Below are positions 26,092 to 35,286 of a stretch of 64,000 nucleotides of DNA, piece by piece. Position 1 is the first letter of the stretch. Each line of letters begins with the position of its first letter. A model generated the notes under the pieces. That model ran no database searches. It was given only the letters and a program-made list of their open reading frames with translations, and was not told where the DNA came from. The position numbers were made by a program, and so were the translations under genes. The stretch lies in assembly GCF_002291445.1 (NCBI RefSeq), contig NZ_CP014137.1, positions 3,410,001 to 3,474,000 of the forward strand, in the 5' to 3' direction. The DNA comes from Brenneria goodwinii. GTDB taxonomy: Bacteria > Pseudomonadota > Gammaproteobacteria > Enterobacterales > Enterobacteriaceae.

Positions 26092-27755
26092 TCCAAGGCT
26101 ACAGCGGCGGGATCCCAGTGTCGCCCCGGCACCGCGGCGATAAGCTGCTGCGTATAAGGAGCCACCGGGGCATTGAAGATTTGCGTCGGCACGCCCTGCT
26201 CGACGATGCGTCCACGGTGCATAACAAGCAAGCGGTCGCAGATGTGAGCAGCCACGCGCAGATCGTGTGTCACGAAGATCAACGCCAGATTCATTTTGCG
26301 CTGTACATCACGCAGCAGGCGCAGCACCTGGGCCTGCACCGATACATCAAGGGCCGATACCGATTCGTCGGCCACAATGAGCTGCGGCTCCAGCGCCAAG
26401 GCACGGGCGATGCCGATGCGCTGGCGCTGCCCACCGGAAAATTCATTGGGATAGCGCGAGAAGGCGGAAGCCTCCAGCTCCACCAGTTCCAGCAGTTCGC
26501 GCGCCCGGGCTTCCGCATGATGGCGCGGCACGCCGTTGGCCACCGGGCCGTCGCAGAGGATCTTGCCCACCGTCTGGCGCGGATTAAGCGAGGCGAACGG
26601 ATCCTGGAAAATCATCTGGATCGAAGAGCGTAGCGGGCGGAACTGCGATTCCGAGAGCTTGGCGATATCCTGACCGTGGAACAACATCTGCCCGCTATCG
26701 ATATCGGTGAGCTTGAGCAAACAGCGGCCGATGGTCGATTTGCCGGAGCCTGATTCGCCGACGATGCCCACCGTCTCGCCATGCATCACCTTGAACGACA
26801 CCCCGTCGACGGCGTGCACCACGCGCCGGGGTTTGAACCAGCCGCCGCCGCCGCGATAGGTCTTACGCAGCTCGCGCACCTCCAGCACCACATGATTCTG
26901 TCCCGACGGCATTTCGTGCGGCGCAGCGCGACCGTGCGGCACCGAGCCGATCAAACGGCGCGTGTAAGGGTGCTGCGGGCGATTAAGCACGTCGTCCGCC
27001 GGTCCCTGCTCCACAAGCAGGCCCTTTTCCATGACCGCGACATGATCGGCGATCTCCGCCACTACGCCAAAATCGTGCGTTACGAACATCACCGCCATGC
27101 CTTTTTCGCGCTGGATGCGCGCGATCAGTTCGAGGATCTGCGCCTGCGTGGTGACGTCCAGCGCAGTGGTCGGTTCATCGGCGATCAGCAGCTTCGGCTC
27201 CAACGCCAGCGCCATCGCGATCACCACGCGCTGACGTTGCCCGCCGGAGAGACGGAAAGGCCAGCTGTGGCGGATCTGCTCAGGCTCCGGAAGGCCGACG
27301 AATTCAAGCAGTTCGAGCACGCGGCGCTCCGCCTCGGCTCCCGGATAGGATTTGTGCACGCGCATCACCTCGGCGATCTGATCGCCTACCGTCATCAGCG
27401 GGTTGAGCGCCGAGAGCGGCTCCTGGAAAATCATCGCCATATCCTTGCCGCGCATGGCGCGCAGCTTTTCCTCTGGCTGACGCAGCAGATCCAGGCCGGC
27501 CAGGAGGATCTCGCCGCTCTCCGGCGTGAGATAGGATGGCAGCAGGCCCATGATGGCATTCGCGCTCATGGATTTGCCCGAGCCGGATTCGCCGACCACG
27601 CAGAGGATCTCACCGGGATGGATGTCGTAATTAAGACCCTGCACAGCATACGGTCGATCGCCGCCGCGCGGCAGCGCGATGGAAAGATTGCGGATGGAAA
27701 GCAATGGCTCCTGGCCGGCGGCGCGTTGCGGCGCCGCAATGTTGTTATCACTCAT
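26088..27755 (-). CDS. Dipeptide/oligopeptide ABC ATPase, DppD-DppF fusion
   Basis: This 555-aa protein holds two complete nucleotide-binding domains in one chain. Walker A is GESGSGKS twice. Signatures are LSGGQRQRVVIAMAL and FSGGQRQRIGIARAL; Walker B motifs are LLIADEPTTALD and LIVADESVSALD, the second with Ser in place of Pro. Each half ends with an oligopeptide-transporter C-terminal region (PYTRRL, PYTQQL). It powers the two permeases encoded just upstream. Fused ATPases of this type occur in GsiA and YejF. Confidence 0.92.
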   Translation of the reverse strand: MSDNNIAAPQRAAGQEPLLSIRNLSIALPRGGDRPYAVQGLNYDIHPGEILCVVGESGSGKSMSANAIMGLLPSYLTPESGEILLAGLDLLRQPEEKLRAMRGKDMAMIFQEPLSALNPLMTVGDQIAEVMRVHKSYPGAEAERRVLELLEFVGLPEPEQIRHSWPFRLSGGQRQRVVIAMALALEPKLLIADEPTTALDVTTQAQILELIARIQREKGMAVMFVTHDFGVVAEIADHVAVMEKGLLVEQGPADDVLNRPQHPYTRRLIGSVPHGRAAPHEMPSGQNHVVLEVRELRKTYRGGGGWFKPRRVVHAVDGVSFKVMHGETVGIVGESGSGKSTIGRCLLKLTDIDSGQMLFHGQDIAKLSESQFRPLRSSIQMIFQDPFASLNPRQTVGKILCDGPVANGVPRHHAEARARELLELVELEASAFSRYPNEFSGGQRQRIGIARALALEPQLIVADESVSALDVSVQAQVLRLLRDVQRKMNLALIFVTHDLRVAAHICDRLLVMHRGRIVEQGVPTQIFNAPVAPYTQQLIAAVPGRHWDPAAVALE

Positions 27756-27770
27756 GATTTAACGCTCCGC

Positions 27771-28610
27771 TCAGGCGCCGCGCTTACGCAGTTGGGGGTT
27801 GAGGGCATCGTTGAGACCTTCGCCGATGAGATTGATCGCCAGCACCGTGAGCATGATGAACAGACCCGGCCACAGGCTCATCCAGGGCGCTTCACGCAAC
27901 ATCGTGCGGGCGGCCCCGATCATGAAGCCCCAGCTCATGTAGTTGCGATCGCCCAGTCCGAGAAAGGACAACGAGGATTCCACCAAGATCGCCGTGGCCG
28001 TCATCAACGAGGCGGTGACGATGATCGGCGAAGCGGCGTTAGGCAGGATCTGCGTGAAGATGATACGCCCCGGCACCTGCCCGATGACGATGGCGGCCTG
28101 CACGAACTCGCGCTGCTTTAGACTCATGAACTCGCTGCGCACCAGCCGCGCCACCGGCGGCCAGGAGACTACCGCGATGGAGGCGACGATGGAAAGCGTG
28201 GAAGGCTTGAAAATCGCCACCAGAACCAGGGCCATAGCCAGATGCGGGATGGTCTGGAAGAACTCGGTGAAGCGCATCAGCACGTCGTCGAGCCAGCGGC
28301 CATAGTAGCCGGCGATGGCGCCGATGAAGATGCCCACCACCACCGCCACGGCGGTCGAGACAATGCCGATGAGCAGCGATACGCGCGCCCCATAGGCCAA
28401 CCCTGCGGCCAAATCGCGGCCAAGCATGTCGGTGCCCAGCGGGTAATCCAGATTGGTGAAGGGCGGGATCAGCGGCTCGGCCACCATCATCCAGGGCGAA
28501 TCGGTATAGAAGAACGAGGCGAAGATCGCCATAAGGATCACCAGCAGCAGGATCACCAGCCCGACGGCGGCCCCACGGTTGGATAGGAAATGGATAAAAA
28601 ACTTTTTCAT
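27771..28610 (-). CDS. DppC-like ABC permease
   Basis: The 279-aa inner-membrane permease of the peptide/nickel class has a short N-terminal tail, about six membrane segments and an EAA loop (SLKQREFVQAAIVIGQVPGRIIFTQILPN). It lies 10 bases after the DppB-like gene and 15 bases before the fused ATPase. It forms the channel with DppB. Confidence 0.9.
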   Translation of the reverse strand: MKKFFIHFLSNRGAAVGLVILLLVILMAIFASFFYTDSPWMMVAEPLIPPFTNLDYPLGTDMLGRDLAAGLAYGARVSLLIGIVSTAVAVVVGIFIGAIAGYYGRWLDDVLMRFTEFFQTIPHLAMALVLVAIFKPSTLSIVASIAVVSWPPVARLVRSEFMSLKQREFVQAAIVIGQVPGRIIFTQILPNAASPIIVTASLMTATAILVESSLSFLGLGDRNYMSWGFMIGAARTMLREAPWMSLWPGLFIMLTVLAINLIGEGLNDALNPQLRKRGA

Positions 28611-28620
28611 AGAATCAGCC

Positions 28621-29601
28621 TTACTGGATCCGAGGATCGATGAAGCGATAGATGAGATCGGTGATAAGGTTGAAGATCACCACCATAGTTGAGGTCATCA
28701 GGAACACCCCAAGGAGGAGTTGATAATCACGCTGGATCAACGAATCGAACATCAGGCGGCCGATGCCGGGCCAGCCGAACACCGTCTCGGTGAGCACCGC
28801 GCCGCCTGCCATCTGGCCGAGCTGGATGCCGGCGAAAGTCACCACCGGCAGCAGCGCATTGCGTAGCGCGTGGCGGCCGATGATCTCGCCCACCGGTACG
28901 CCCTTGGCGCGCGCCGTCTTGATGAAATCCTGGCCGAGCACCTCAAGCATCGAGGCCCGCACCAGCCGGGCGTACACCGACATGAAGAAGCAGCCCAGCG
29001 AAAGCGTCGGCAGGATCAAGTGCAGACCCACATCCTTGATCCGCGCCCAGCCATGCAAGCCGCCGGCCACGGTTTCCATGCCGAAAGCGGGCAACCAGCC
29101 AAGCTGCAATGAAAAGAAGATGATGGCCAGCAGCGCCAGCCAGAATTGCGGGGTAGCGTATACCACCAGCGCCAACGTCATGATCACGCTGTCTAGCCAT
29201 TGATATTTGCCGCGGTATCGCGCCCGCGAGGCGATCACGCCGGCGAGCACGCCGAAGATCACCGAAAACAGAAAGGCGCAGACCATCAGCAGAAGCGTGG
29301 CCGGAAGGCGATCGAGGATCAGGTCCAGCACGGGAAGGCGTTCTCGATAGGAAAAACCCAGATCGAAATGAGCCATTCCCTTCAGATAGGTGCCGAGCTG
29401 GACGTACACCGGCTGATCCAGCCCGAACTGATGGCGCAACTGTTCGACATAGGCCGGATCGGAGGAGCCGGACTCACCGGCCAGCACAGCGGCGGGATCC
29501 CCTGGCGCCAATCGGATCAACATGAAATTGATGATCACCACGCCAAGCACAACCAGGATCGCCTTTCCCATGCGAGCAACCAGGAAGGACAATGTATTCA
29601 T
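28621..29601 (-). CDS. DppB-like ABC permease
   Basis: This permease of about 326 aa has the typical N-terminal membrane segment followed by INFMLIRLAPGDPAAVLAGE. A large periplasmic loop follows, and the EAA loop is EVLGQDFIKTARAKGVPVGEII. A longer ORF begins at 29673, but the ATG at 29601 preceded by AGGA gives the normal DppB N-terminus (MNTLSFLVAR). It is partner of the DppC-like permease. Confidence 0.9.
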   Translation of the reverse strand: MNTLSFLVARMGKAILVVLGVVIINFMLIRLAPGDPAAVLAGESGSSDPAYVEQLRHQFGLDQPVYVQLGTYLKGMAHFDLGFSYRERLPVLDLILDRLPATLLLMVCAFLFSVIFGVLAGVIASRARYRGKYQWLDSVIMTLALVVYATPQFWLALLAIIFFSLQLGWLPAFGMETVAGGLHGWARIKDVGLHLILPTLSLGCFFMSVYARLVRASMLEVLGQDFIKTARAKGVPVGEIIGRHALRNALLPVVTFAGIQLGQMAGGAVLTETVFGWPGIGRLMFDSLIQRDYQLLLGVFLMTSTMVVIFNLITDLIYRFIDPRIQ

Positions 29602-29697
29602 ACAATTAGATCCTAAAAACAGTGATTCATGGCCCCGCAACGCCATGCGCTTCCGCGCCGCGGGGTTCAACACAGGAACTACGCATACCGTCTCGGC

Positions 29698-31296
29698 TTA
29701 CTTGTCCATCCATACATCGGCAAAGTTGTCGTTCACACCGGTGGCGCTGGTGATCATGTTATGCACCTTTTGGCTGTACAGCGTGGGGATCACCAGCTCG
29801 AACAGATAGCCATTGGCCACATCATCAACCAGTTGCTTCTGGATGGCGGAGTAAAGCCTCTGGCGTTCGTTTTCCGAGGTGGAGGAGGCTGCCTCATCCC
29901 ACATTTTGTCGAGCGTCGGATTGCGGTAGCCCTGGTTGTTGACGAAGGCCGATCCCTTGACGATGTTGCGCGTCAGGTACAGGCGGGCCACGCCGAGCGC
30001 CGGGTCGCCGTACTGCGAGGTGTAGCTGAAGGTTAGGTCGAAGTCGAAGTTCGAAACGCGATTGGCCCAGGTGCCGGCATCCGCCGATTCTATCTCCACT
30101 TGAAAGCCAAGCTGCTGGAGGCATTGGCGGGTGTATTCGGTGAGGCGATCCCACGCGGCGCCATACGGATAGGCCAGGATCTTGATCGGCGTCTTGGAGA
30201 CATCGACACCGGATTCTTTGATCAGCTCACGCGCCTGCTTGATATCGAATGGATACTTGCGGACGTTCGGCTCGTAGAATGGTGTGGCCGAGGAGATGGG
30301 GCCGGTGGCGACCTTACCCAGACCGAAGAAGATGTTCTTGACCACGAAATCGCGGTTGATCGCCATCATCACTGCCTGGCGTACCTTGATGTTGTCAAAG
30401 GGTTTGCGATCGAAGTTCATCTGGATGTAGGCCTGTTTGGCGAACATCTCCCAGCCCTCGGTGGAATACTTCACGCCAGGCAGCTTGCTCAGACGGCCGA
30501 CATCGACGCCGTCGATGTCGTTGGCGCTAACCATCTGCACGTCGCCGCGTTCAAAGGCCAGGGCGCGCGAGGCGGCATCCGGGATCACGTTGAAGACAAC
30601 GCTGTCCAGATAAGGCTTGCCCTTCTCCCAGTAGTTCGGGTTGCGCTCAAGGATCACGTAGGAGCCCTTTTTCCACTCCTTAAACATGAAGGGGCCTGTG
30701 CCGATCGGGTGCTGGTTGGCGGGGTTACTCTTGTAATCCGTGCCGTCATAGATGTGTTTGGGCACCATCGGCATGTTGTCGCTGACAAAAGATTTGAGGA
30801 ACGGGGCGAATGGCTCTTTGAGACGGATCTCCACCTCGGTCGGCGAGAGCGCCTTCACTGAATCAACGAATTGATCGATAATCACACGCGCCCGCGGGTG
30901 TTCGGAACGCAGGAATTTATCGATGGAAAACACCACGTCATCCGCCGTGAAGGGCTCGCCGTCCTGCCATTTGACGTCGCTCTGCAGCTCGAAGGTGTAC
31001 ACTTTGCCATCCTCCGAGATGGTCCAGGACTTAGCGAGACAGGGAATCGGCTTGAGATCCGGCGTCCAGCGCAGGAGGCTTTCGTAAATCTTGCCAGCCA
31101 CAAGCTGCGTCGGGGATTGCTGGTTGAGTCCCAGCATCAACGTGGGCGGCTCTGGTGTCACGATGGTGCGCAACACCCCGCCGTGCAACGGTTCGCTGGC
31201 CTCACTTGTAGTGCTCAAACCGACACAGAGCGCCAGCGCGCCGGCCAATCCTTTCAGAAGGCCGACTTTGCGACCCGGATGATGAATGCTAGACAT
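29698..31296 (-). CDS. Peptide-type ABC transporter solute-binding protein (SBP family 5)
   Basis: This 532-aa periplasmic binding protein has a signal peptide (residues 1 to about 33, ending SEA) and the family-5 pattern: LAKSWTISEDGKVYTFEL and PIGTGPFMFKEWKKGS. It resembles DppA/OppA/GsiB proteins, which bind peptides, opines, glutathione or related N-substituted compounds. The enzymes around it point to a pyroglutamyl, N-formyl, N-carbamoyl or hydantoin-like ligand rather than plain dipeptides; that is inference. Confidence 0.88.
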   Translation of the reverse strand: MSSIHHPGRKVGLLKGLAGALALCVGLSTTSEASEPLHGGVLRTIVTPEPPTLMLGLNQQSPTQLVAGKIYESLLRWTPDLKPIPCLAKSWTISEDGKVYTFELQSDVKWQDGEPFTADDVVFSIDKFLRSEHPRARVIIDQFVDSVKALSPTEVEIRLKEPFAPFLKSFVSDNMPMVPKHIYDGTDYKSNPANQHPIGTGPFMFKEWKKGSYVILERNPNYWEKGKPYLDSVVFNVIPDAASRALAFERGDVQMVSANDIDGVDVGRLSKLPGVKYSTEGWEMFAKQAYIQMNFDRKPFDNIKVRQAVMMAINRDFVVKNIFFGLGKVATGPISSATPFYEPNVRKYPFDIKQARELIKESGVDVSKTPIKILAYPYGAAWDRLTEYTRQCLQQLGFQVEIESADAGTWANRVSNFDFDLTFSYTSQYGDPALGVARLYLTRNIVKGSAFVNNQGYRNPTLDKMWDEAASSTSENERQRLYSAIQKQLVDDVANGYLFELVIPTLYSQKVHNMITSATGVNDNFADVWMDK

Positions 31297-31359
31297 AATT
31301 GGGCTTTCTCATTCAAAGGTTAAGGAAGGGGAAAAAACTCATCGGCATCCGCACCGCCA

Positions 31360-32112
31360 TTACGGCGTTCGGACCTCGATTCCTTCGGCCAGCAGGGCCG
31401 AGCGAATGTGGGCGGCAAAGTTCGCCGCGCCGGCTTGGTCGCCATGGATGCACAGGGTGTCGGCGTCAATCGGCACACGTTTGCCGGAGAGTGCCGTGAC
31501 TGTGCCGGTATGCACCATCTGGAGAACCTGCGCAATGGCTTGATCGACATCCTCGATCATCGCGTTGGGCAGGTTGCGTGGCGTAAGCGTGCCATCGTCC
31601 TGATAGCTACGGTCGGCATACACTTCGTAGACCACCGGCAGGCCACGTTCGCGCACGGCCTGCGCCATGTTCGCATTGGCGACGTACACCGGCAGAGTGG
31701 CGTCAATGTCATACACCGCCTGCGCCACTGCGCGGGCCATCTCGGGTTGGCGCGCCGTCATGCCGTAGAGCGCGCCATGCGTCTTCACGTGATGCAGGCT
31801 GCCGCCCTGGGCGCGGGCCACGCCATACAGCGCGCCCACCTGATAGGCTACAAGGGCGTACACCTGGCTCGGCGCCAGCGCCATCTCGCGGCGCCCAAAA
31901 CCCTGCAGGTCAGGCAGACCGGGATGCGCGCCGATAGCCACGTTGCAGGCCAGCGCGCGGCGCACCGTTTCCAGCATGACATCGGGGTCGCCCGCGTGAA
32001 ATCCACAGGCGATGTTGGCCGAGCTTATGTATTGCATGAGCAGTGCGTCGTCGCCCATGTTCCAGGCACCGAAACTCTCGCCCATGTCGCAATTGATATC
32101 GATTGATGCCAC
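31360..32112 (-). CDS. pxpA: 5-oxoprolinase subunit PxpA (LamB/YcsF family)
   Basis: The 250-aa LamB/YcsF protein starts with the conserved SIDINCDMGESFGAW and contains NIACGFHAGDPDVM, GAHPGLPDLQGFGRR and HVKTHGALYG. PxpA is one of three subunits of the prokaryotic ATP-dependent 5-oxoprolinase. The frame is open to an ATG at 32136, but GTG at 32112 with AGGAG eight bases upstream places the start right before the conserved N-terminus. Here it follows pxpC, giving order pxpB-pxpC-pxpA. Confidence 0.9.
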   Translation of the reverse strand: MASIDINCDMGESFGAWNMGDDALLMQYISSANIACGFHAGDPDVMLETVRRALACNVAIGAHPGLPDLQGFGRREMALAPSQVYALVAYQVGALYGVARAQGGSLHHVKTHGALYGMTARQPEMARAVAQAVYDIDATLPVYVANANMAQAVRERGLPVVYEVYADRSYQDDGTLTPRNLPNAMIEDVDQAIAQVLQMVHTGTVTALSGKRVPIDADTLCIHGDQAGAANFAAHIRSALLAEGIEVRTP

Positions 32113-32195
32113 TGTCGCCTCTCCTACGTATTGCATTCCTGCCTATTGCCTTGCCGCCTGTTGCGTTGCCAACAAGTGCGTCACCCCAATCTTGC

Positions 32196-33188
32196 TCAGC
32201 GCCGCAGCGCTTCCGCCGCCCTGTCCGCCAGCGCCGCCAGTTTTCGGCAACGCGCTAACCACAGCGTTTCCGCCGCATCCTGCCCGATCTGCGTAAAGCG
32301 CAGCGCCTCGCCAGGCACGCGCTGCGCCAGCGCCGGCAGATCCACACCGGCCACCGTGGCAATCTTCGGATAGCCCCCGGCGCTCTGGCGATCCGCCATC
32401 AGGACAATGGGATTACCATCCGGCGGCACCTGCACGGTGCCGAACACCGTCGCCTCGGAAACCACTTCCAGCGGTGCGCGCAAGCCCAAGGGCGGCCCCT
32501 GCAGGCGAAGCCCTTGCCGATCCGAGTCCGCCTGCATGACAAAATCATTTGCCGTCAGCGCCGCCTGTGCCGCCGCATCGAAGGCCGCCCAATGCGCTCC
32601 GCACACCATGCGTAACGGCATCTCCTCACGCGGCGCGGTATCGGCATCGATTTCCGGCGCCAGCAGCACCGGCAACGAGCTGTTCACCATACGTATCTCG
32701 ATCGGCAGCCTGTCGCCGACGGACGCAAACCCCACCGCATCGCCGGCGGCCAGCGCTCGCCCCTCAACGCCGCCGAAGCGAGCGCGCAGATTGGTGCTGC
32801 GGCTGCCTAACACCGGCGCCATGCTTGGTGCGCCGCGTACCGCTAGATATAGGCGAGCGCCGCGCTGGCGCGGCCCTACTTCCAGCAGCGTGCCGCGCCG
32901 CAGTAGAATGGCGCGGTCATACGGCAGCGCTACGCCAGCGGCGCTCACCTGCATGCGCGCACCGCACAGAGCGATCACGGTGTTTTCCGTAAAGCGCAGG
33001 CACGGCCCAGTGAGCGTGCATTCAAGCACGGCGGCATCCGGCGCATTGCCCACCAACGCATTGGCTACCGAGTGGGCCCACTCATCCATCGGCCCCCCGA
33101 CCGGTACGCCATATTTCTGGAAACCGCGCCGCCCGCTATCCTGAAAAGTAGTCAGAAACCCCGGACGCTCGATGTGCATGACATTCAT
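32196..33188 (-). CDS. pxpC: 5-oxoprolinase subunit PxpC / biotin-dependent carboxyltransferase-like (KipA family)
   Basis: A 330-aa protein carries the KipA/AHS2 fold, related to the carboxyltransferase part of urea carboxylase. It shows LTTFQDSGRRGFQKYGVPVGGPMD at the N-terminus and LMADRQSAGGYPKIATV near the C-terminus. The ATG at 33188 overlaps the pxpB stop as ATGA; the much longer upstream frame overlaps pxpB and has no conserved content. It is often mislabelled allophanate hydrolase subunit 2. Confidence 0.9.
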   Translation of the reverse strand: MNVMHIERPGFLTTFQDSGRRGFQKYGVPVGGPMDEWAHSVANALVGNAPDAAVLECTLTGPCLRFTENTVIALCGARMQVSAAGVALPYDRAILLRRGTLLEVGPRQRGARLYLAVRGAPSMAPVLGSRSTNLRARFGGVEGRALAAGDAVGFASVGDRLPIEIRMVNSSLPVLLAPEIDADTAPREEMPLRMVCGAHWAAFDAAAQAALTANDFVMQADSDRQGLRLQGPPLGLRAPLEVVSEATVFGTVQVPPDGNPIVLMADRQSAGGYPKIATVAGVDLPALAQRVPGEALRFTQIGQDAAETLWLARCRKLAALADRAAEALRR

Positions 33189-33907
33189 GGGCGCGGCTCC
33201 AGTAGCGTGACGAATTCCTCGGCAGATACCGGACGGAAGCGAATGCGATCGCCCAGGCGCAGGCGCACCGGCGGATCGTTGGTCAGATCGAACATGTTCC
33301 ATGGCGTCCGCGCGATCACCTGCCAGCCGCCTGGCGAAGCGTTTTGATAGATCGAGGTGAGACCGTTGGCAATCGCCACCGAGCCGGCCTCCACGCATGT
33401 GCGCGGGGTGGCCCGGCGGCCAATGCCGAGGCAAGCATCCATCGGCCCTGAAAACGAATTACCGGGCGAGAAGAAGAAGGCATACACCGTCATCTCGCGG
33501 CTGCTGTGCAGCGCCACCACTTCCTTGGCGGAAATACCGGCAAACCGCGCCACCGCTTCCAGATCCGGCCCAAACTCTCCGCCATAGCAGGCCGGGATCT
33601 CAATCTGTCGCGCAGTCATTTGCATCGTCGTCAATTCCTCCCGGAGTAGCCCACGCAGCAGCGTCATAAGTTGCGCAGAAGGCAAACCCTGCGCACCGTC
33701 AAACACCTCCGGCCGGTACTGCACAGCCACTGTAGTGAAGGCCGGCACCACCTCTTCCACGCCGGGCAGTGCCGCAGCCGCCACCCGCGCCGTAATGGCG
33801 TGAACCCATGCGATGACCTCTTCATCGAGCCGCTCGCCGATGCGGATCAGCACGCAACGCTCACCCACCGGCTCCAGCACACAGTCTTCGGCACTGAATG
33901 TATTCAT
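33185..33907 (-). CDS. pxpB: 5-oxoprolinase subunit PxpB (KipI family)
   Basis: This 240-aa KipI/AHS1-family protein forms a complex with PxpC. The C-terminal RRATPRTCVEAGSVAIANGLTSIY and SPGGWQVIARTP follow the family. The usual GFxPGFxYL segment reads FFFSPGNSFSG here, a marked departure in a conserved spot that may reflect another substrate. It lies nine bases after the first aminotransferase gene. Confidence 0.87.
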   Translation of the reverse strand: MNTFSAEDCVLEPVGERCVLIRIGERLDEEVIAWVHAITARVAAAALPGVEEVVPAFTTVAVQYRPEVFDGAQGLPSAQLMTLLRGLLREELTTMQMTARQIEIPACYGGEFGPDLEAVARFAGISAKEVVALHSSREMTVYAFFFSPGNSFSGPMDACLGIGRRATPRTCVEAGSVAIANGLTSIYQNASPGGWQVIARTPWNMFDLTNDPPVRLRLGDRIRFRPVSAEEFVTLLEPRP

Positions 33908-33916
33908 GACCGCTCC

Positions 33917-35152
33917 TCAGTCCCGCACCAGCGCGGTACAAGCCTCGACGATGAGTTCGCAGGCACGTTCGAGCCGATCATCGGCCAGCGCATAACTCAC
34001 GCGTAAATACGGCGCCAGCCCGAAGGCCGTACCCGGCACCACGGCCACGCCAACGCGCTCAAGCAAATAACGCGTCATATCTTCATCATTAGCGATAATC
34101 TCGCCGGCCGGCGTTTTCATACCAATGGCGCCGGCGCAATTCACATACAGGTAGAAGGCCCCTTGCGGTGCTTCCGGCACACGCAGCACCGGGGCCGCCC
34201 GCCGCAGGATGCGCAGAGCCAGATCGCGGCGCACGCGCAAGCGCGCACGCCAGTCATCAAGAAAATCCTGCGGGCCATCCAGCGCGGCCTGCGCCGCCAC
34301 CTGGCTAATCGAAGAGGGATTGCTGGTGCTCTGCGACTGCAGTAGCGCCATCGCCTTGATTAGCCATTCGGGTCCGCCCGCGTAACCCAGGCGCCAACCC
34401 GTCATCGCATAAGTCTTGGAGACGCCGTTAATCGTCAGCGTACGATCGCGCATATCTGGCGCGGCCTGCGCAAAGGAGACGAACTCGCCCTCGAATACGA
34501 TCTCCTCATAAATATCGTCGGCCATCACCATCATCGCCGGATGCCGGCACACCACATCAGCCAGGGCGCGCAGCTCGTCGGCGGTATACAGTGCCCCTGA
34601 GGGATTGCATGGCGCATTCAGGATCAGCCAGCGCGAAGAGGGCGTCACGGCAGCGGCCAGCAACGAAGGCGTGAGCTTGAATTGAGTCGCCTCTTCCGGC
34701 GTCACCTGCACCGGCACGCCGCCGGCGATCTTCACCATCTCGGAGTACGACACCCAGTACGGCGCCACCACGATTACTTCATCGCCGGGATTGAGCGTGG
34801 CGAGCAACGCATTGAAGAGGATCTGTTTGGCACCGGTAGCCGCGATGATTTCCGCCGGCTTGTATCCCAGCGCATTGTCGCGGGTGAATTTGCGCGCAAT
34901 CGCCGCCTTCAGCGAAGGCGTACCACCCACATTCGTATAGCGTGTGTGGCCTTCGTTCATGCCGCGGATCGCCGCATGCTGGATGTGCGCCGGGGTATCG
35001 AAATCCAACTCGCCGACACTCAGGCTGATGATCGTCCGGCCCTCGGCCGCCAGTCGGCGGGCCACCTCGGTGATCGCCACCGTGGCCGAGGGACTCGCAT
35101 TCTTGACGCGGTCAGACAGGATCGCACAAAATTTTTTCTCTGCTCTGGACAC
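33917..35152 (-). CDS. PLP-dependent aspartate-type aminotransferase (first gene of the cluster)
   Basis: This fold-type I aminotransferase contains NAPCNPSGALY, the PLP lysine in NGVSKTYAMTGWRLG and a C-terminal Arg in PYLRVSYA. It resembles AspC/PatA-like enzymes of about 400 aa. The open frame reaches 35275, but the upstream 41 codons are unlike the family and overlap the operator region; GTG at 35152 is chosen, with only a weak AAGAG site. It is the first gene behind the palindromic operator. Confidence 0.83.
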   Translation of the reverse strand: MSRAEKKFCAILSDRVKNASPSATVAITEVARRLAAEGRTIISLSVGELDFDTPAHIQHAAIRGMNEGHTRYTNVGGTPSLKAAIARKFTRDNALGYKPAEIIAATGAKQILFNALLATLNPGDEVIVVAPYWVSYSEMVKIAGGVPVQVTPEEATQFKLTPSLLAAAVTPSSRWLILNAPCNPSGALYTADELRALADVVCRHPAMMVMADDIYEEIVFEGEFVSFAQAAPDMRDRTLTINGVSKTYAMTGWRLGYAGGPEWLIKAMALLQSQSTSNPSSISQVAAQAALDGPQDFLDDWRARLRVRRDLALRILRRAAPVLRVPEAPQGAFYLYVNCAGAIGMKTPAGEIIANDEDMTRYLLERVGVAVVPGTAFGLAPYLRVSYALADDRLERACELIVEACTALVRD

Positions 35153-35205
35153 GGCTCGTTGCTCTTGAAATGAACTATCGAAAAGTGATATCCAAACTGG
35201 ACACC

Positions 35206-35219
35206 AGTGGTATACCACT
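35206..35219. promoter_or_regulatory. Palindromic operator of the FCD-GntR regulator
   Basis: AGTGGTATACCACT is a perfect 14-base inverted repeat in the 134-base gap between the cluster and its divergent regulator. TGGTATACCA-type palindromes are typical sites for FadR-subfamily GntR proteins. From here the regulator could control both directions. Confidence 0.7.
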
Positions 35220-35286
35220 TGTAAGCAACTTGCATGCCAGATTGAGATGAGGTAATCTTTGCCCATCAACATCAAAAGAACAGATC

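Noticed and set aside
26781..28121. Long plus-strand ORF (446 codons) across the ABC ATPase and permease genes
   Set aside because: It is an antisense shadow of GC-rich genes; the translation is rich in His, Arg and Asp without any domain, and the minus strand encodes clear family proteins.
32196..33434. Longer PxpC starting at 33434
   Set aside because: The extra 82 codons overlap pxpB and lack conservation; the ATG at 33188 overlapping the pxpB stop gives the family N-terminus.
32196..33907. Reading PxpB and PxpC as allophanate hydrolase subunits
   Set aside because: The old label comes from distant similarity to urea amidolyase. With pxpA adjacent and no allophanate amidase domain, the PxpBC reading fits better.
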